From Kribbella pittospori (GTDB lineage: Bacteria; Actinomycetota; Actinomycetes; Propionibacteriales; Kribbellaceae), in assembly GCF_004331465.1 (NCBI RefSeq), contig NZ_SJKB01000006.1, positions 186,001 through 250,000 of the forward strand: DNA of 64,000 bases, given 5' to 3'. The translations under genes were made by a program, and so were the position numbers. The notes under the pieces were generated by a model that saw nothing but the letters and a program-made list of their open reading frames with translations, was not told the origin of the DNA and did not search any database. This document shows positions 17,648 through 26,176 of the stretch, in pieces. Position 1 is the stretch's first letter. Every line of letters begins with the position of its first letter.

Positions 17648-17715
17648 CGCCATCCCTCCACCCGACCGAACCCAAACGAACCAACACTAAACCGGATCAG
17701 CACGTGGGCACCCCG

Positions 17716-18111
17716 TCAGGGACCGCAGCTGAGACAAGGCCACAGCTGACCGCAGCGCGAACACAGGCCGTCCAGCCCCGGCGCCGGCAACCACACAGTC
17801 TCCACCGAGTCCTCATGCCGGACCGCTCGAGCCGTGGCTGTGGCCGACGTGGCACTGGCCTGTGCCGTGGCCGTGGCCCGGGCCGGCTTGGCCGGGAACC
17901 AGTGGACCTGGGTGCGTCCACCGGCACCGTGAACCGCCAGCAGAGCCTCGATCCCACCGTCCCAGGTGGACGTTCCGGGCCAGCGGCCGCGCCACCGGAG
18001 GGCGACGGTGCCGTCGGACCACTCCACACCTTCGGCCAGGGTGCCTGTGCCGCGCACGCCGGAGACGTCGGTGTGGCGTACCAACCGGAAGAGGCGAGCC
18101 TGCCGCTGCAT
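17716..18111 (-). CDS. Conserved small actinobacterial protein of unknown function
   Basis: A 131-residue protein. Its first 60 residues (FRLVRHTDVSGVRGTG, VEWSDGTVALRWRGRWPGT, then a GIEALLAVHG segment) match a pattern I associate with many small hypothetical proteins in actinomycetes. The rest is Ala/Thr-rich and ends with a short Cys segment (CSRCGQLWPCLSC) that could hold a metal. ATG 18111 has GAGGTG upstream. It diverges from the XRE regulator across a 10-bp inverted repeat, hinting at shared control. No function can be assigned. Confidence 0.6.
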   Translation of the reverse strand: MQRQARLFRLVRHTDVSGVRGTGTLAEGVEWSDGTVALRWRGRWPGTSTWDGGIEALLAVHGAGGRTQVHWFPAKPARATATAQASATSATATARAVRHEDSVETVWLPAPGLDGLCSRCGQLWPCLSCGP

Positions 18112-18165
18112 CGTGTTCACCTCTGCAGCCTCGCCCAGCACGCGCTGCCCACAACAGGTGTGGTC

Positions 18166-18189
18166 TGTGGGCTGTGAGAACAGCCCACA
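18166..18189. promoter_or_regulatory. Inverted repeat between the small protein and XRE genes
   Basis: TGTGGGCTGT and its exact complement are separated by GAGA. Its location in a divergent promoter region suggests an operator for the XRE protein, or an mRNA hairpin. Confidence 0.5.
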
Positions 18190-18300
18190 CCCCCTCACAA
18201 CCGGCCGAACTGCTGGGACTGGTTTGTCGGTGGGGGCTTGTACTTTCTGGACACGCACCGCAACCACCAGGTGTGGCAGTGAGCGGACGGGGGTGATCCT

Positions 18301-19494
18301 GTGGCTGAGGCAGCGTCTGTATCAGGGTTCGGCCGGGAGTTGCGGCAGTGCAGGCAGGCGGCCGGCTTGAGTCTGCGGCAGCTGGCAGCGCGGGTCGGCT
18401 ACGACCACAGCTACTTGTCGCAGGTGGAGCGTGGCCGGAGACCAGGCTCTGCCGACCTGGCCCGCCTCTGCGATCGCGAGCTCGGCACCGGCGGCCGGCT
18501 GATCGGGACCTATCTGCGGGCGCACCCCAAGCGGCCTGCAGCAGTGCGCCCGGTCGTCTCCGGTCTACCGGCCGCTTCATTGGCGGCGGTGTGGGACGGG
18601 CTGACCAGCACCCTCACCGGTGTGGACCGCGTGGAGGCGACTGGCGACGTTCGCACTGTTCCGCCGGCTCGGCTGCTGCCGGAGCTCCTGGCGGACCTTC
18701 AGCTACTGCAGGCACAGGGACCGGACGGCTCCGGAGTGCGGGCGGCTGAGCTGAGCGTCCTAGTCGCCGAGACACTGACCGGGCTCGGCGAGCTGCGCGC
18801 GGCCAGGCGTTGGTGGTCGGCGGGCCGAGCGTTCGCGGACAGCTCCGGCGAGGTGTCCGTTCGGAGCTTGGTGCGTGCGAGGGAGGCGGTCAGTGGGCTC
18901 GCGGAGCGGCGACCGCTGCCGCAGTTGCTGGAGCTGGCGGAGGAGTCATTGGCGCTCGCACAGCAGATCCCGGCCAGCGGCGTACAGGCTCATGCAGTGC
19001 GGGCGCGGGTGCTGGCACAGCTGGGCCGACGGCTTGACGCACACCGCGCTCTGCAGGAACTGCTGAGCTGTTCTGACGCGTTGCCCCCGGCAACCACGAG
19101 CCCTCTGGGCGACCTCGCGCCGTACGAGGTGCATGCCGCGGAGGGCAGGGTCTGCGCGAGCCTGGGGTACGGGACTGCGGGCTGCCTGATGCTGGGGCGC
19201 GCACTGGAGCTGTGCCCCGACCAGAGGGTCGGAGAGCGGGCGCAGTTGGAGATGGCGCTGGCCGAGTGCCTGGCCTTGGAGGATGAGGTCGCGGCTGGTC
19301 TGGCGCTGGCCATGCGGCTGCTGATCGAGCTCCCGGCCGAGTGGCACACCTATTACGTGTACGACGAGGCCGGCCGGGTGCTGGCCGCCGCGCGGGACCG
19401 GGAGCCGGGGCTGGCAGCCGTGCGGGATCTGGAGGTGCTGGTGGAGCGGCGTACGTACGCGACCGGCCGCAGTGTGGGCAGCGGGTCGTGGTGA
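18301..19494 (+). CDS. XRE-family HTH regulator with helical repeat (TPR-like) body
   Basis: A 397-residue protein. Residues 8-65 are an XRE helix-turn-helix (FGRELRQCRQAAGLSLRQLA, GYDHSYLSQVERGRR). The rest is predicted helical repeats rich in Ala/Leu (ELRAARRWWSAGRAFADSSG, LLELAEESLALAQQIP, AEGRVCASLGYGTAG), as in TPR-bearing actinobacterial XRE regulators. GTG 18301 is the likely start. No kinase or peptide partner is visible nearby; the divergent small protein may be a target. Confidence 0.82.
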   Translation: MAEAASVSGFGRELRQCRQAAGLSLRQLAARVGYDHSYLSQVERGRRPGSADLARLCDRELGTGGRLIGTYLRAHPKRPAAVRPVVSGLPAASLAAVWDGLTSTLTGVDRVEATGDVRTVPPARLLPELLADLQLLQAQGPDGSGVRAAELSVLVAETLTGLGELRAARRWWSAGRAFADSSGEVSVRSLVRAREAVSGLAERRPLPQLLELAEESLALAQQIPASGVQAHAVRARVLAQLGRRLDAHRALQELLSCSDALPPATTSPLGDLAPYEVHAAEGRVCASLGYGTAGCLMLGRALELCPDQRVGERAQLEMALAECLALEDEVAAGLALAMRLLIELPAEWHTYYVYDEAGRVLAAARDREPGLAAVRDLEVLVERRTYATGRSVGSGSW

Positions 19495-19513
19495 GGCATG
19501 ACCCGGGAGTAGC

Positions 19514-20659
19514 GTGCTGCGGGTGACGAGTGAAATGCAGAGCACGACGGTGACCAGCGGGTGGGACTTCGCGGTCGAGTTGCGGAGTGATCCGGCGAGT
19601 GCGGAAGCGCGCTCGGCGATCCTGGCCAAGCCTGCCTTCGGGCAGTCGTTCACGGACCACATGGTGGTGGCCAACTGGACGGACGACCGGGGCTGGCACG
19701 ACCCGAAGGTTACGGCGTTCGCACCGCTCAGTGTGAGCCCGGCTGCCGCCGTACTGCATTACACACAGGAGATCTTCGAGGGTCTGAAGGCGTACCGGCA
19801 CGCCGACGGGTCGGTGTGGGCGTTCCGGCCGGATCGCAACGCGACTCGGTTCCTGCAGAGTGCTGAGCGACTCGCATTGCCGCAGGTGCCGGAGGACGCG
19901 TTCATCTCCGCGCTACGTGCGCTGGTGACGGTCGACGAGGCGTGGGTGCCGTCGGCAGAGCACGGCGAGACCAGTCTGTACTTGCGCCCGTACATGATCG
20001 CCACGGAGGCGGCGCTGAGCGTGCGACCGGCTCGGGAAGTGCTGTTCGGAGTCATCGCGTCGCCGGCCGGCCCGTACTTCGACACCGGCCCCAAGCCAGT
20101 CTCGATCTGGCTGACCACCTCGACCATCCGTGCGACACCCGGTGGCACCGGCGCGGCCAAGTGCGGCGGCAACTACGCAGCCAGCCTAGCCGGTCTGGCC
20201 GAGGCTGTCGCCAACGGTTGCGAGCAGGTCGCGTTCGTCGACGCCGCCGAGCACAAGTGGCTCGAGGAGATCGGCAGCATGAACATGTTCTTCGTATACG
20301 CCGATGGCCGGATCGCGACGCCCGAGCTGAACGGCTCGATCCTCGAAGGAGTCACCCGCGCCTCAGTGCTCGAGCTGGCTGCCGACCTCGGGCACAAGGT
20401 CGAGGAGCGCCGGATCTCCGCCGACGAGTGGAAAGACGGCGTACGCACCGGTGAGATTACCGAGGTCTTCGCCTCCGGCACCGCCGCGGTGATCACCCCG
20501 ATCGGCCGCCTCGCCTGGCCCGACGGCGACCTCACCATCGGCGACCATTCCATCGACCACGGCGTAGGCCCAGTCACCAAGTCGATCCGCACCACCCTCC
20601 TCGACCTCCAGTACGGCCGGACCCCCGACACCCGAGGCTGGCTCACGCGTCTGGCGTGA
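19514..20659 (+). CDS. ilvE: Branched-chain amino acid aminotransferase
   Basis: A PLP enzyme (fold IV) interconverting Leu/Ile/Val and their 2-oxo acids. The 381 residues contain HYTQEIFEGLKAYR, the PLP lysine Lys216 in AAKCGGNYAASL, the LEEIGSMNMFFV strand and EVFASGTAAVITPIG. All are diagnostic of class II bacterial/mitochondrial BCATs. GTG 19514 has GGGAG five bases upstream; GTG 19523 and ATG 19535 are alternatives giving slightly shorter proteins. Its 3' end overlaps the convergent SnoaL-like gene by 17 bases. No leucine leader or attenuator is visible. Confidence 0.94.
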   Translation: MLRVTSEMQSTTVTSGWDFAVELRSDPASAEARSAILAKPAFGQSFTDHMVVANWTDDRGWHDPKVTAFAPLSVSPAAAVLHYTQEIFEGLKAYRHADGSVWAFRPDRNATRFLQSAERLALPQVPEDAFISALRALVTVDEAWVPSAEHGETSLYLRPYMIATEAALSVRPAREVLFGVIASPAGPYFDTGPKPVSIWLTTSTIRATPGGTGAAKCGGNYAASLAGLAEAVANGCEQVAFVDAAEHKWLEEIGSMNMFFVYADGRIATPELNGSILEGVTRASVLELAADLGHKVEERRISADEWKDGVRTGEITEVFASGTAAVITPIGRLAWPDGDLTIGDHSIDHGVGPVTKSIRTTLLDLQYGRTPDTRGWLTRLA

Positions 20660-21065
20660 TCTGCCGGCCTAGAGCTTCGGCCACCGCCAGGACGTTCACG
20701 TAGTCCTTGAAGTGCACGATCCGGCCGTCCCGGACCGTCAGCACGACGATGTTGGGCAGAGCGAACTCGCGGCCGGTCGTGCTGACCGTACCGGTCGCGT
20801 CCTGCTCGACGACGATCACGTTCGGGTCGGCGGTCTCGTGCACGACGACGTTGCAGTAGGCCTGGTAGCGCAGGGGGCTAGCCGTCCAGTTCGCCTCCAG
20901 GAATGCGCGGATCTCCGCACGTCCCTCCAGCCGCGACGGCACACCTGGCCGGGTGAACGGGAACTCGTGGACGGCGTCCTCGGCGTACAGGTCGAGCATC
21001 TCGTCGATCGACTTGTCGATCGCCGTCTGCTGGTAGCGCTCCAGCACCTGACGTGGGTTGAGCAC
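20643..21065 (-). CDS. SnoaL-like (NTF2-fold) protein
   Basis: A 140-residue cone-shaped NTF2-fold protein: helix VLERYQQTAIDKSIDEMLDL, then YAEDAVHEFPF, GRAEIRAFLEANW and a final sheet NIVVLTVRDGRIVHFKDYVN. Members bind or isomerise small hydrophobic molecules; no catalytic residues can be named. GTG 21065 has GAGAGG upstream. It stands alone, converging on ilvE. Confidence 0.8.
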   Translation of the reverse strand: MLNPRQVLERYQQTAIDKSIDEMLDLYAEDAVHEFPFTRPGVPSRLEGRAEIRAFLEANWTASPLRYQAYCNVVVHETADPNVIVVEQDATGTVSTTGREFALPNIVVLTVRDGRIVHFKDYVNVLAVAEALGRQITPDA

Positions 21066-21124
21066 CTGACATCCTCTCGGTCGGGTTGATGCGGGTTGTC
21101 GGCACGGGCAGTTAGGTTGAGGCT

Positions 21125-22102
21125 ATGGCTGAGTCCAAGGGGAAGGCGAAGTCTCCGGCGATCGAGCTGGAGGTGGGTGAGCGGACGGTGCGGATCTCGA
21201 ATCCGGACCGGGTGTACTTTCCTGCTCGCGGGGAGACGAAGCTCGATCTGGTGAAGTACTACCTGTCCGTGGGTGACGGGATCGTGCGCGCGCTGCGGGA
21301 GCGGCCGTGCATGCTGCACCGGTTCCCGGACGGTGTCGCCGGCGAGAAGGTGCACCAGAAGCGGCTGCCGCACGGCGCGCCGCCGTGGATGGAGACCGTT
21401 CGGGTGAAGTTCCCGCGGTACAACCGGACCGCCGACGAGCTGTGCGTCACCGAGATCGCGCACGTCGCCTGGGCGGTGCAGATGTCCACCGTCGAGTTCC
21501 ACCCGTGGAACTCCCGCCGCGCCGACACCGAGAAGCCGGACGAATGGCGGATCGACCTCGACCCGATGCCGGAGTGCCCCTTCGACCGGGTTCGCCGGGT
21601 CGCGCACGTCGCGCACGAGGTCCTCGACGACCTCGGTGCCGTTGGCTATCCGAAGACCTCAGGCGGTTCGGGGATCCACATCTACGTCCGGGTCGAGCCG
21701 GCGTACGGATTCTCCGACGTACGCCGGGCCGCGCTGGCGTTCGCGCGAGAGGTCGAGCGGCGCGCACCGGACGACGTCACGACGACGTGGTGGCGCAAGG
21801 ACCGCGACCCGAAGAAGCTGTTCGTCGACTTCAACCAGAACGCGCGGGACCACACGATCGCGGCCGCGTACTCGGTCCGCGGCAACCCTGAGGGCACCGT
21901 CTCCACCCCGATCCGCTGGGACGAGGTCGACGACGTCGACCCGAAGGCCTTCACCATCCAGACCGTCCCAGCCCGCTTCGCCGAGCTGGGCGACCTGCAC
22001 GAAACCATCGACGACAACGTCTACTCCCTGGACACCCTCCTCGAGTGGGCCGCCCGCGACGAACGCGAAGGCGCCGAAGAACCACCTCCCCCGGACGAGT
22101 AA
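21125..22102 (+). CDS. Stand-alone LigD-type DNA polymerase/primase domain
   Basis: A 325-residue archaeo-eukaryotic-primase-type polymerase like the Pol domain of bacterial NHEJ ligase LigD. The catalytic acidic residues are Asp144/Asp146 (RIDLDPMP) and Asp235 (FVDFNQN), matching the Asp pair and third Asp of LigD. The nucleotide-handling motif SGGSGIHIYV follows. No ligase or nuclease domain is fused and no Ku gene is adjacent, as for mycobacterial PolD1/PolD2-type enzymes. Expected to fill gaps or add ribonucleotides during repair. Confidence 0.92.
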   Translation: MAESKGKAKSPAIELEVGERTVRISNPDRVYFPARGETKLDLVKYYLSVGDGIVRALRERPCMLHRFPDGVAGEKVHQKRLPHGAPPWMETVRVKFPRYNRTADELCVTEIAHVAWAVQMSTVEFHPWNSRRADTEKPDEWRIDLDPMPECPFDRVRRVAHVAHEVLDDLGAVGYPKTSGGSGIHIYVRVEPAYGFSDVRRAALAFAREVERRAPDDVTTTWWRKDRDPKKLFVDFNQNARDHTIAAAYSVRGNPEGTVSTPIRWDEVDDVDPKAFTIQTVPARFAELGDLHETIDDNVYSLDTLLEWAARDEREGAEEPPPPDE

Positions 22103-22632
22103 CCACCAGCACGCCGTCTCCGGGCCGCCGGTGCGCTCGACCGCGAGGATCTGAGCTGCGGCGGCCGGCCGTCTGGTGGAGAGCAGACACCGGTGGTCGC
22201 CGCCGCGCCCGCCGGTGTCCGGTGGACAGTCGTCGATCCAGCCCGCCGTGGAGCGGTGGCAGGAGTCCGGAGGCCAGTCGCCGGTTCAGCGCGCCGTGTA
22301 GAGCGGTCGCCGGGGCCTGGTCGGCGGTCCAGCGCGCCGTGTGGAGTGGTCGCCGAAGCCGTCGCCAGGATCTTCCGGCCCCGAGCGCGGACCTGCCCCA
22401 CTCACCAACGTCCTCGGACCGGCCACGTCAGCTCACGGCTGAGCCTCACCGCCGCGGAACGGACGCACTTGGTGAGTGCCACAGGTCCGCCCCGCACCCG
22501 ACCGCAGCATGTGCTTCGGTCGGAGAGCCGGACCTCCAGGCCATCACAAATCGCGGCTCCCGGACGCGACTCCGCGGAGGTGTCTCGGCTCACGCTCATT
22601 GTGATGGCGTGACGGTCCGCAGACGCGAGCGG
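22103..22632. other. Non-coding interval of 530 bp with degenerate repeats
   Basis: Lies between two convergent genes. I see no credible coding region. It contains three degenerate copies of a 25-base core (see 22237-22353) and a perfect 10-bp inverted repeat with distant arms, CACTCACCAA at 22399-22408 and its complement at 22469-22478. Confidence 0.6.
22237..22353. repeat. Three degenerate direct repeats
   Basis: Copies starting at 22237, 22285 and 22328 share a core like TCCAGCGCGCCGTG then GAGCGGTCGC. Spacing is 48 and 43 bases. No protein signal accompanies them. Confidence 0.6.
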
Positions 22633-23259
22633 CTAGGCGGAAGCTGGCGGCTCGGCGGAGCCGGTCAGGCCGTGGTGGAGGAGGTTGGTGAGGGTGTCTA
22701 TGGCGGTTTCGTCCGGGATGGTTTCGCCGTTGGCGGGGTTGACGACCAGCCAGGTGTAAGCGAAGCCCTCCATCAGCGCGTTCATCGCGGAGATCTGCAC
22801 GAGCGGTTCGGCCGGTGGGTTCGGCAGGTGGGCGAAGTGCTCGATCATGTGCGCGTCGTCGTCGGCCATGATCTGCTGCAGCCGCCGGCCGAGCTCCGGG
22901 TCGACCATCGCGGCCTGTTTCACCGCGATCATCTCCGGCAGGTGCTGCTGGTAGAACCGCCAGAACGCGGCCACGTGCCAGCGGATCGCCGAGATCTTGC
23001 TGAAGTCGGCGTCATGGCCGGCGACGTCGACGATCGTCTCGTCGGCCTCCGCGAGCATGTCCCTCAGCAGCGCCTCGAGCAGTTCCTCCTTGCCCGCGAA
23101 GTGGTTGTAGAAGGATCCCGTCGCCCGGCCCGCGGCCGCGGTGATGTCGGTGATCTTCGTGTTCAGGTATCCGCGCTCGGCGAACACCTCCCGGGCCGCC
23201 TGCTTCAGCGCCGCCCCGGTCCCGGCCGCCCGTTCCCGGCGGCTCACCGTGTCGGTCAC
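22633..23259 (-). CDS. TetR-family regulator of the adjacent flavin monooxygenase
   Basis: A 208-residue regulator. The HTH is ALKQAAREVFAERGYLNTKI plus AGRATGSFYNHFAGKEEL. A helical ligand domain follows (VAAFWRFYQQHLPEMI). GTG 23259 follows AGGAGG. It diverges from a flavin monooxygenase, and the intergenic space holds a 9-bp inverted repeat with 3-base spacer at 23287-23307 plus two AATTCAGT half-sites, so it very likely represses that gene. Confidence 0.9.
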   Translation of the reverse strand: MTDTVSRRERAAGTGAALKQAAREVFAERGYLNTKITDITAAAGRATGSFYNHFAGKEELLEALLRDMLAEADETIVDVAGHDADFSKISAIRWHVAAFWRFYQQHLPEMIAVKQAAMVDPELGRRLQQIMADDDAHMIEHFAHLPNPPAEPLVQISAMNALMEGFAYTWLVVNPANGETIPDETAIDTLTNLLHHGLTGSAEPPASA

Positions 23260-23286
23260 GACAACCTCCTTGACACCGAACCCTAG

Positions 23287-23307
23287 TCAGATTCATAGTG
23301 AATCTGA
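23287..23307. promoter_or_regulatory. TetR operator candidate
   Basis: TCAGATTCA, spacer TAG, then the exact complement. It lies in the TetR/monooxygenase divergent promoter. Repeated AATTCAGT half-sites follow at about 23307-23329. Confidence 0.65.
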
Positions 23308-23344
23308 ATTCAGTGAACCACAATTCAGTCAAGGAGACCAGATC

Positions 23345-24715
23345 ATGACAGTTCTGATCGCAGGGGCGGGCCCGACCGGATTGACACTGGCGATCGACCT
23401 TTCCCGGCGCGGCATCGCCGTCCGGCTGATCGACAAGGCGACCGAGTTCTTCAACGGCTCGCGCGGCGACGGCCTGCAGCCGCGGACCCTCGAGGTGTTC
23501 GACGACCTCGGTGTCGTCGACGAAGTACTGCGGCAGGGCCGGTCGATGCCGCTGATGAAGATCTACATGAGTGGTGAACTGGTCGGCGAGCGCCGGATGG
23601 CCGAGATCACCGAGCCGACTCCGGACATCCCGTACCCGAACGCCTGGATGCTCGGCCAGTCGCGCACCGAGAAGATCCTGCGCGACAAGCTCGCCGAGTA
23701 CGGCGTTCAGGTCGAACTGGACACCGCGATCGTCGGATTCACCCAGGACGCCGACTCCGTGATCGCCGAGCTCTCCACCGGCGAGACCCTCGAGGTGGAC
23801 TACCTGGTCGGCGCGGACGGCGGGCGGAGCTTGGTCCGCAAGCACCTCGGGATCGCGTTCGAGGGAACCACTGACGAGTCGATCCGGACCCTGCTCGGGG
23901 ACGTCGCGGCCGACGGTCTGGACCACGACTCCGGCTACTGGTTCGCCGGCAAGGACAACCCGATGTCGGGGATCGCCCTGACCCCGCTGGCCGGCGGGGA
24001 CCAGTTCCAGTTCGGCGCTCCGCTCGACTCCGACGACGCCGACACCTCGCTGGAAGGCCTGCAGGCGCTGGTCGATCGGTACGCCGGTCCCGGCGTCGCG
24101 AAGCTCCGGGACCTGACCTGGTCGACCGTGTGGCGGCCGAACGTTCGGCTGGCCGAGCGGTTCCGGGTCGGCCGGGTGTTCATCGCCGGCGACGCCGCGC
24201 ACGTGCACCCGCCGACCGGTGGTCAGGGCCTCAACACCGGCGTCCAGGACGCGTACAACCTCGGCTGGAAGCTGGCCGACGGCCGCGAAGAGGTGCTGGC
24301 GACCTACGAGACCGAGCGCCGGACCAACGCGATGCGGGTGCTCGGCATCAGCGAGGACCTGATGCACGAGCACGTCGAGGGCGACGAGTCGGCGATGGAG
24401 CGCGGCGAGAACACACGCCAGCTCGACGTCTCCTACCGCGACCCCTCGGACACTCGCGCCATCACCTCCGGCGACCGCGCGCCGGACGCCCCGCTGGTAG
24501 ATGCCTCAGGCAACAAGACCAGATTGTTCGATCTGTTCCGCGGACCGCATCAGACCCTGTTGCGCTTCTCCCCCACCACCCCATCGACCGACAATCGCAC
24601 CGTCGACATCGGTCGCGACGGAAGCGCGGCGTACACCAGCCCGGAGGCTTTCGCCCACTACCACGCCCAGGACGGCGACGAGATCCTGATCCGCTCAGAC
24701 GGTTACCTCGCCTAG
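23345..24715 (+). CDS. FAD-dependent monooxygenase (aromatic hydroxylase class A)
   Basis: A 456-residue flavoprotein hydroxylase. Motifs: GAGPTGLTLA (FAD ADP binding, residue 7 on), the DG motif YLVGADGGRSLVRKHLG, and the second FAD motif VFIAGDAAHVHPPTGGQG followed by LNTGVQDAYNLGWKLA. A short C-terminal thioredoxin-like tail follows (LFDLFRGPHQTLLRF). Such enzymes insert one oxygen into phenols, polyketides or antibiotics with NAD(P)H. Start ATG 23345 has GGAGACC upstream. Controlled by the divergent TetR gene, so it probably handles a toxic or aromatic compound. Confidence 0.92.
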   Translation: MTVLIAGAGPTGLTLAIDLSRRGIAVRLIDKATEFFNGSRGDGLQPRTLEVFDDLGVVDEVLRQGRSMPLMKIYMSGELVGERRMAEITEPTPDIPYPNAWMLGQSRTEKILRDKLAEYGVQVELDTAIVGFTQDADSVIAELSTGETLEVDYLVGADGGRSLVRKHLGIAFEGTTDESIRTLLGDVAADGLDHDSGYWFAGKDNPMSGIALTPLAGGDQFQFGAPLDSDDADTSLEGLQALVDRYAGPGVAKLRDLTWSTVWRPNVRLAERFRVGRVFIAGDAAHVHPPTGGQGLNTGVQDAYNLGWKLADGREEVLATYETERRTNAMRVLGISEDLMHEHVEGDESAMERGENTRQLDVSYRDPSDTRAITSGDRAPDAPLVDASGNKTRLFDLFRGPHQTLLRFSPTTPSTDNRTVDIGRDGSAAYTSPEAFAHYHAQDGDEILIRSDGYLA

Positions 24716-24724
24716 GATCGGCGA

Positions 24725-25357
24725 ATGCGCACCCTGGATCCGGCCGCCGCCTATGACCGCGCCGTCGCGTTGGCGACGCGGGGGCGGCGGCAGATCCTGG
24801 GGATCACCGGGCCCCCCGCGGCCGGCAAGTCGACGTACGCCGAGCAGCTCACCGCGAAGCTGGTCGGTGACGGCCACCGGGTCGCACTGGTGCCGATGGA
24901 CGGCTACCACCTCGCGCAGTCGGTCCTGGACGAGCTTGGGCTGGCCGAGGTGAAGGGTGCGCCGCATACCTTCGACGGGTACGGATTCGTTGCCTTGCTC
25001 AAGAGGTTGAAGGAGTCACCGGACGAGCAGATCTGGGCGCCGCGCTTCGACCGCGGGCTGGAGGATTCGATTGCGGCCAGCATCGGAATCGCGCCCGACA
25101 TCACGCTGATCGTGACCGAAGGCAACTACCTGCTTTTCGACGAACAACCCTGGGGGACCCTCCGCACGCTGCTCGACCAGTGCTGGTACGTCGAGGTGCC
25201 CGAACAACTGCGGCACGAACGGCTCGAGGCGCGGCACCGTCGTTACGGCAGGTCGGCCGAGGAAGCGCACGAACGCACGTACGGCACCGACGAACGCAAC
25301 GCGCGACTGATCGCGGCGACCGCACCGGCGGCCGACGCGGTCATTCACTTGGCCTGA
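24725..25357 (+). CDS. P-loop nucleoside/nucleotide kinase-family protein (uridine kinase-like)
   Basis: A 210-residue kinase with Walker A GPPAAGKST near residue 29. The Asp of the substrate site lies in PMDGYHLA, GAPHTFDGYGF precedes a lid region, and RHRRYGRSAEEAH is an arginine-rich lid. This resembles the phosphoribulokinase/uridine kinase/pantothenate kinase group, often annotated as nucleoside/nucleotide kinase family protein (FrcK/YggC-like). It is 9 bases after the monooxygenase on the same strand. Substrate unknown. Confidence 0.83.
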   Translation: MRTLDPAAAYDRAVALATRGRRQILGITGPPAAGKSTYAEQLTAKLVGDGHRVALVPMDGYHLAQSVLDELGLAEVKGAPHTFDGYGFVALLKRLKESPDEQIWAPRFDRGLEDSIAASIGIAPDITLIVTEGNYLLFDEQPWGTLRTLLDQCWYVEVPEQLRHERLEARHRRYGRSAEEAHERTYGTDERNARLIAATAPAADAVIHLA

Positions 25358-26094
25358 CAGACCCGGTCGATGAAGGCCGCCGCACCGTCCAGGTAGAGCT
25401 GCAGACCGAAATCGAAGTCCTGCTCGCTCTCGTCCTCGAAATCGCCGACCTCGTCGAAGACGCCGGCATCGACCAACCGGGCGACAGCCGGGTACTGCCG
25501 CGGGTCGGCCACCTGCCTGAGAGTGGCGCCGAACTGCTGGAATGCCGCCGGATTCTGGTCATAGCCCGCGGCCAGGTCGAAGGCCATCCGGACCTCGCCC
25601 TGGACGTAGGTGATCAGGCCCATCACCACACCGACCTTCGCCTCCTCCGGCAGACCGGTGTCGTTCAGTACGCCGAGCGCGGCGTCGAACCAGGCGAGGT
25701 TGTTCGGGCCGGCCGGCGGTCCGGAGATCGGGATCTTCGCGTACCACCGGTGTTTGCGGATTGCGGTCAGCACGTTGTCCGCCCAGAACGTCAGCCCGGT
25801 CCGCCAGTCGACCCCCTCGGGCATCGGGTCCGGGCGCTCGATCGCCGCGTCCGACATCAGCACGAGCAGATCGTCCTTGCTCTTCACATGCCGGTAGAGC
25901 GCCATCGTCGAGTTGCCCAGCCGCTCGGCGACCCGCGCCATCGAGACCGCGTTCAGATCGTTCTCCGCGTCGGCGACCTCGATCGCCGCCCGGACGATGT
26001 CGTCGAGGGACAGCGACGGCTTCGGTCCCCGCCGCGGCGTCTCCCGCAGCCGCCACATCAGCGCCACGTCCGGGGGCAACTCGTTCTTCTCCAC
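25345..26094 (-). CDS. TetR-family regulator (TetR_C type) of the adjacent ABC exporter
   Basis: A 249-residue regulator with an N-terminal extension of about 24 residues, then the HTH (LDDIVRAAIEVADAENDLNA; AERLGNSTMALYRHVKSKDD) and a TetR_C-like ligand domain. GTG 26094 follows GAGGCG. It diverges from the DrrAB-like transporter; two tandem operator-like palindromes lie between (26123-26161). Expected to derepress the exporter when a drug binds. Its 3' end overlaps the convergent kinase gene by 13 bases. Confidence 0.9.
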   Translation of the reverse strand: MEKNELPPDVALMWRLRETPRRGPKPSLSLDDIVRAAIEVADAENDLNAVSMARVAERLGNSTMALYRHVKSKDDLLVLMSDAAIERPDPMPEGVDWRTGLTFWADNVLTAIRKHRWYAKIPISGPPAGPNNLAWFDAALGVLNDTGLPEEAKVGVVMGLITYVQGEVRMAFDLAAGYDQNPAAFQQFGATLRQVADPRQYPAVARLVDAGVFDEVGDFEDESEQDFDFGLQLYLDGAAAFIDRVCQAK

Positions 26095-26122
26095 CGCCTC
26101 AGTTTAGGGCCTGCCGAGCGAT

Positions 26123-26161
26123 ATAGCGTATCTGCTACGCTATTTAGCGTATTCGATACGC
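26123..26161. promoter_or_regulatory. Two tandem TetR operator-like palindromes
   Basis: ATAGCGTA-TCTGC-TACGCTAT (26123-26143) and GCGTAT-TCG-ATACGC (26147-26161) share the AGCGTAT half-site. They fill the short divergent promoter between the TetR gene and the ABC exporter. Confidence 0.75.
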
Positions 26162-26176
26162 AGTAAGGAGGGGACG

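Noticed and set aside
22045..23286. Plus-strand frame covering the 22.1-22.6 kb gap and the TetR gene
   Set aside because: It is antisense to TetR, starts inside the polymerase-domain gene and has no recognisable domain.
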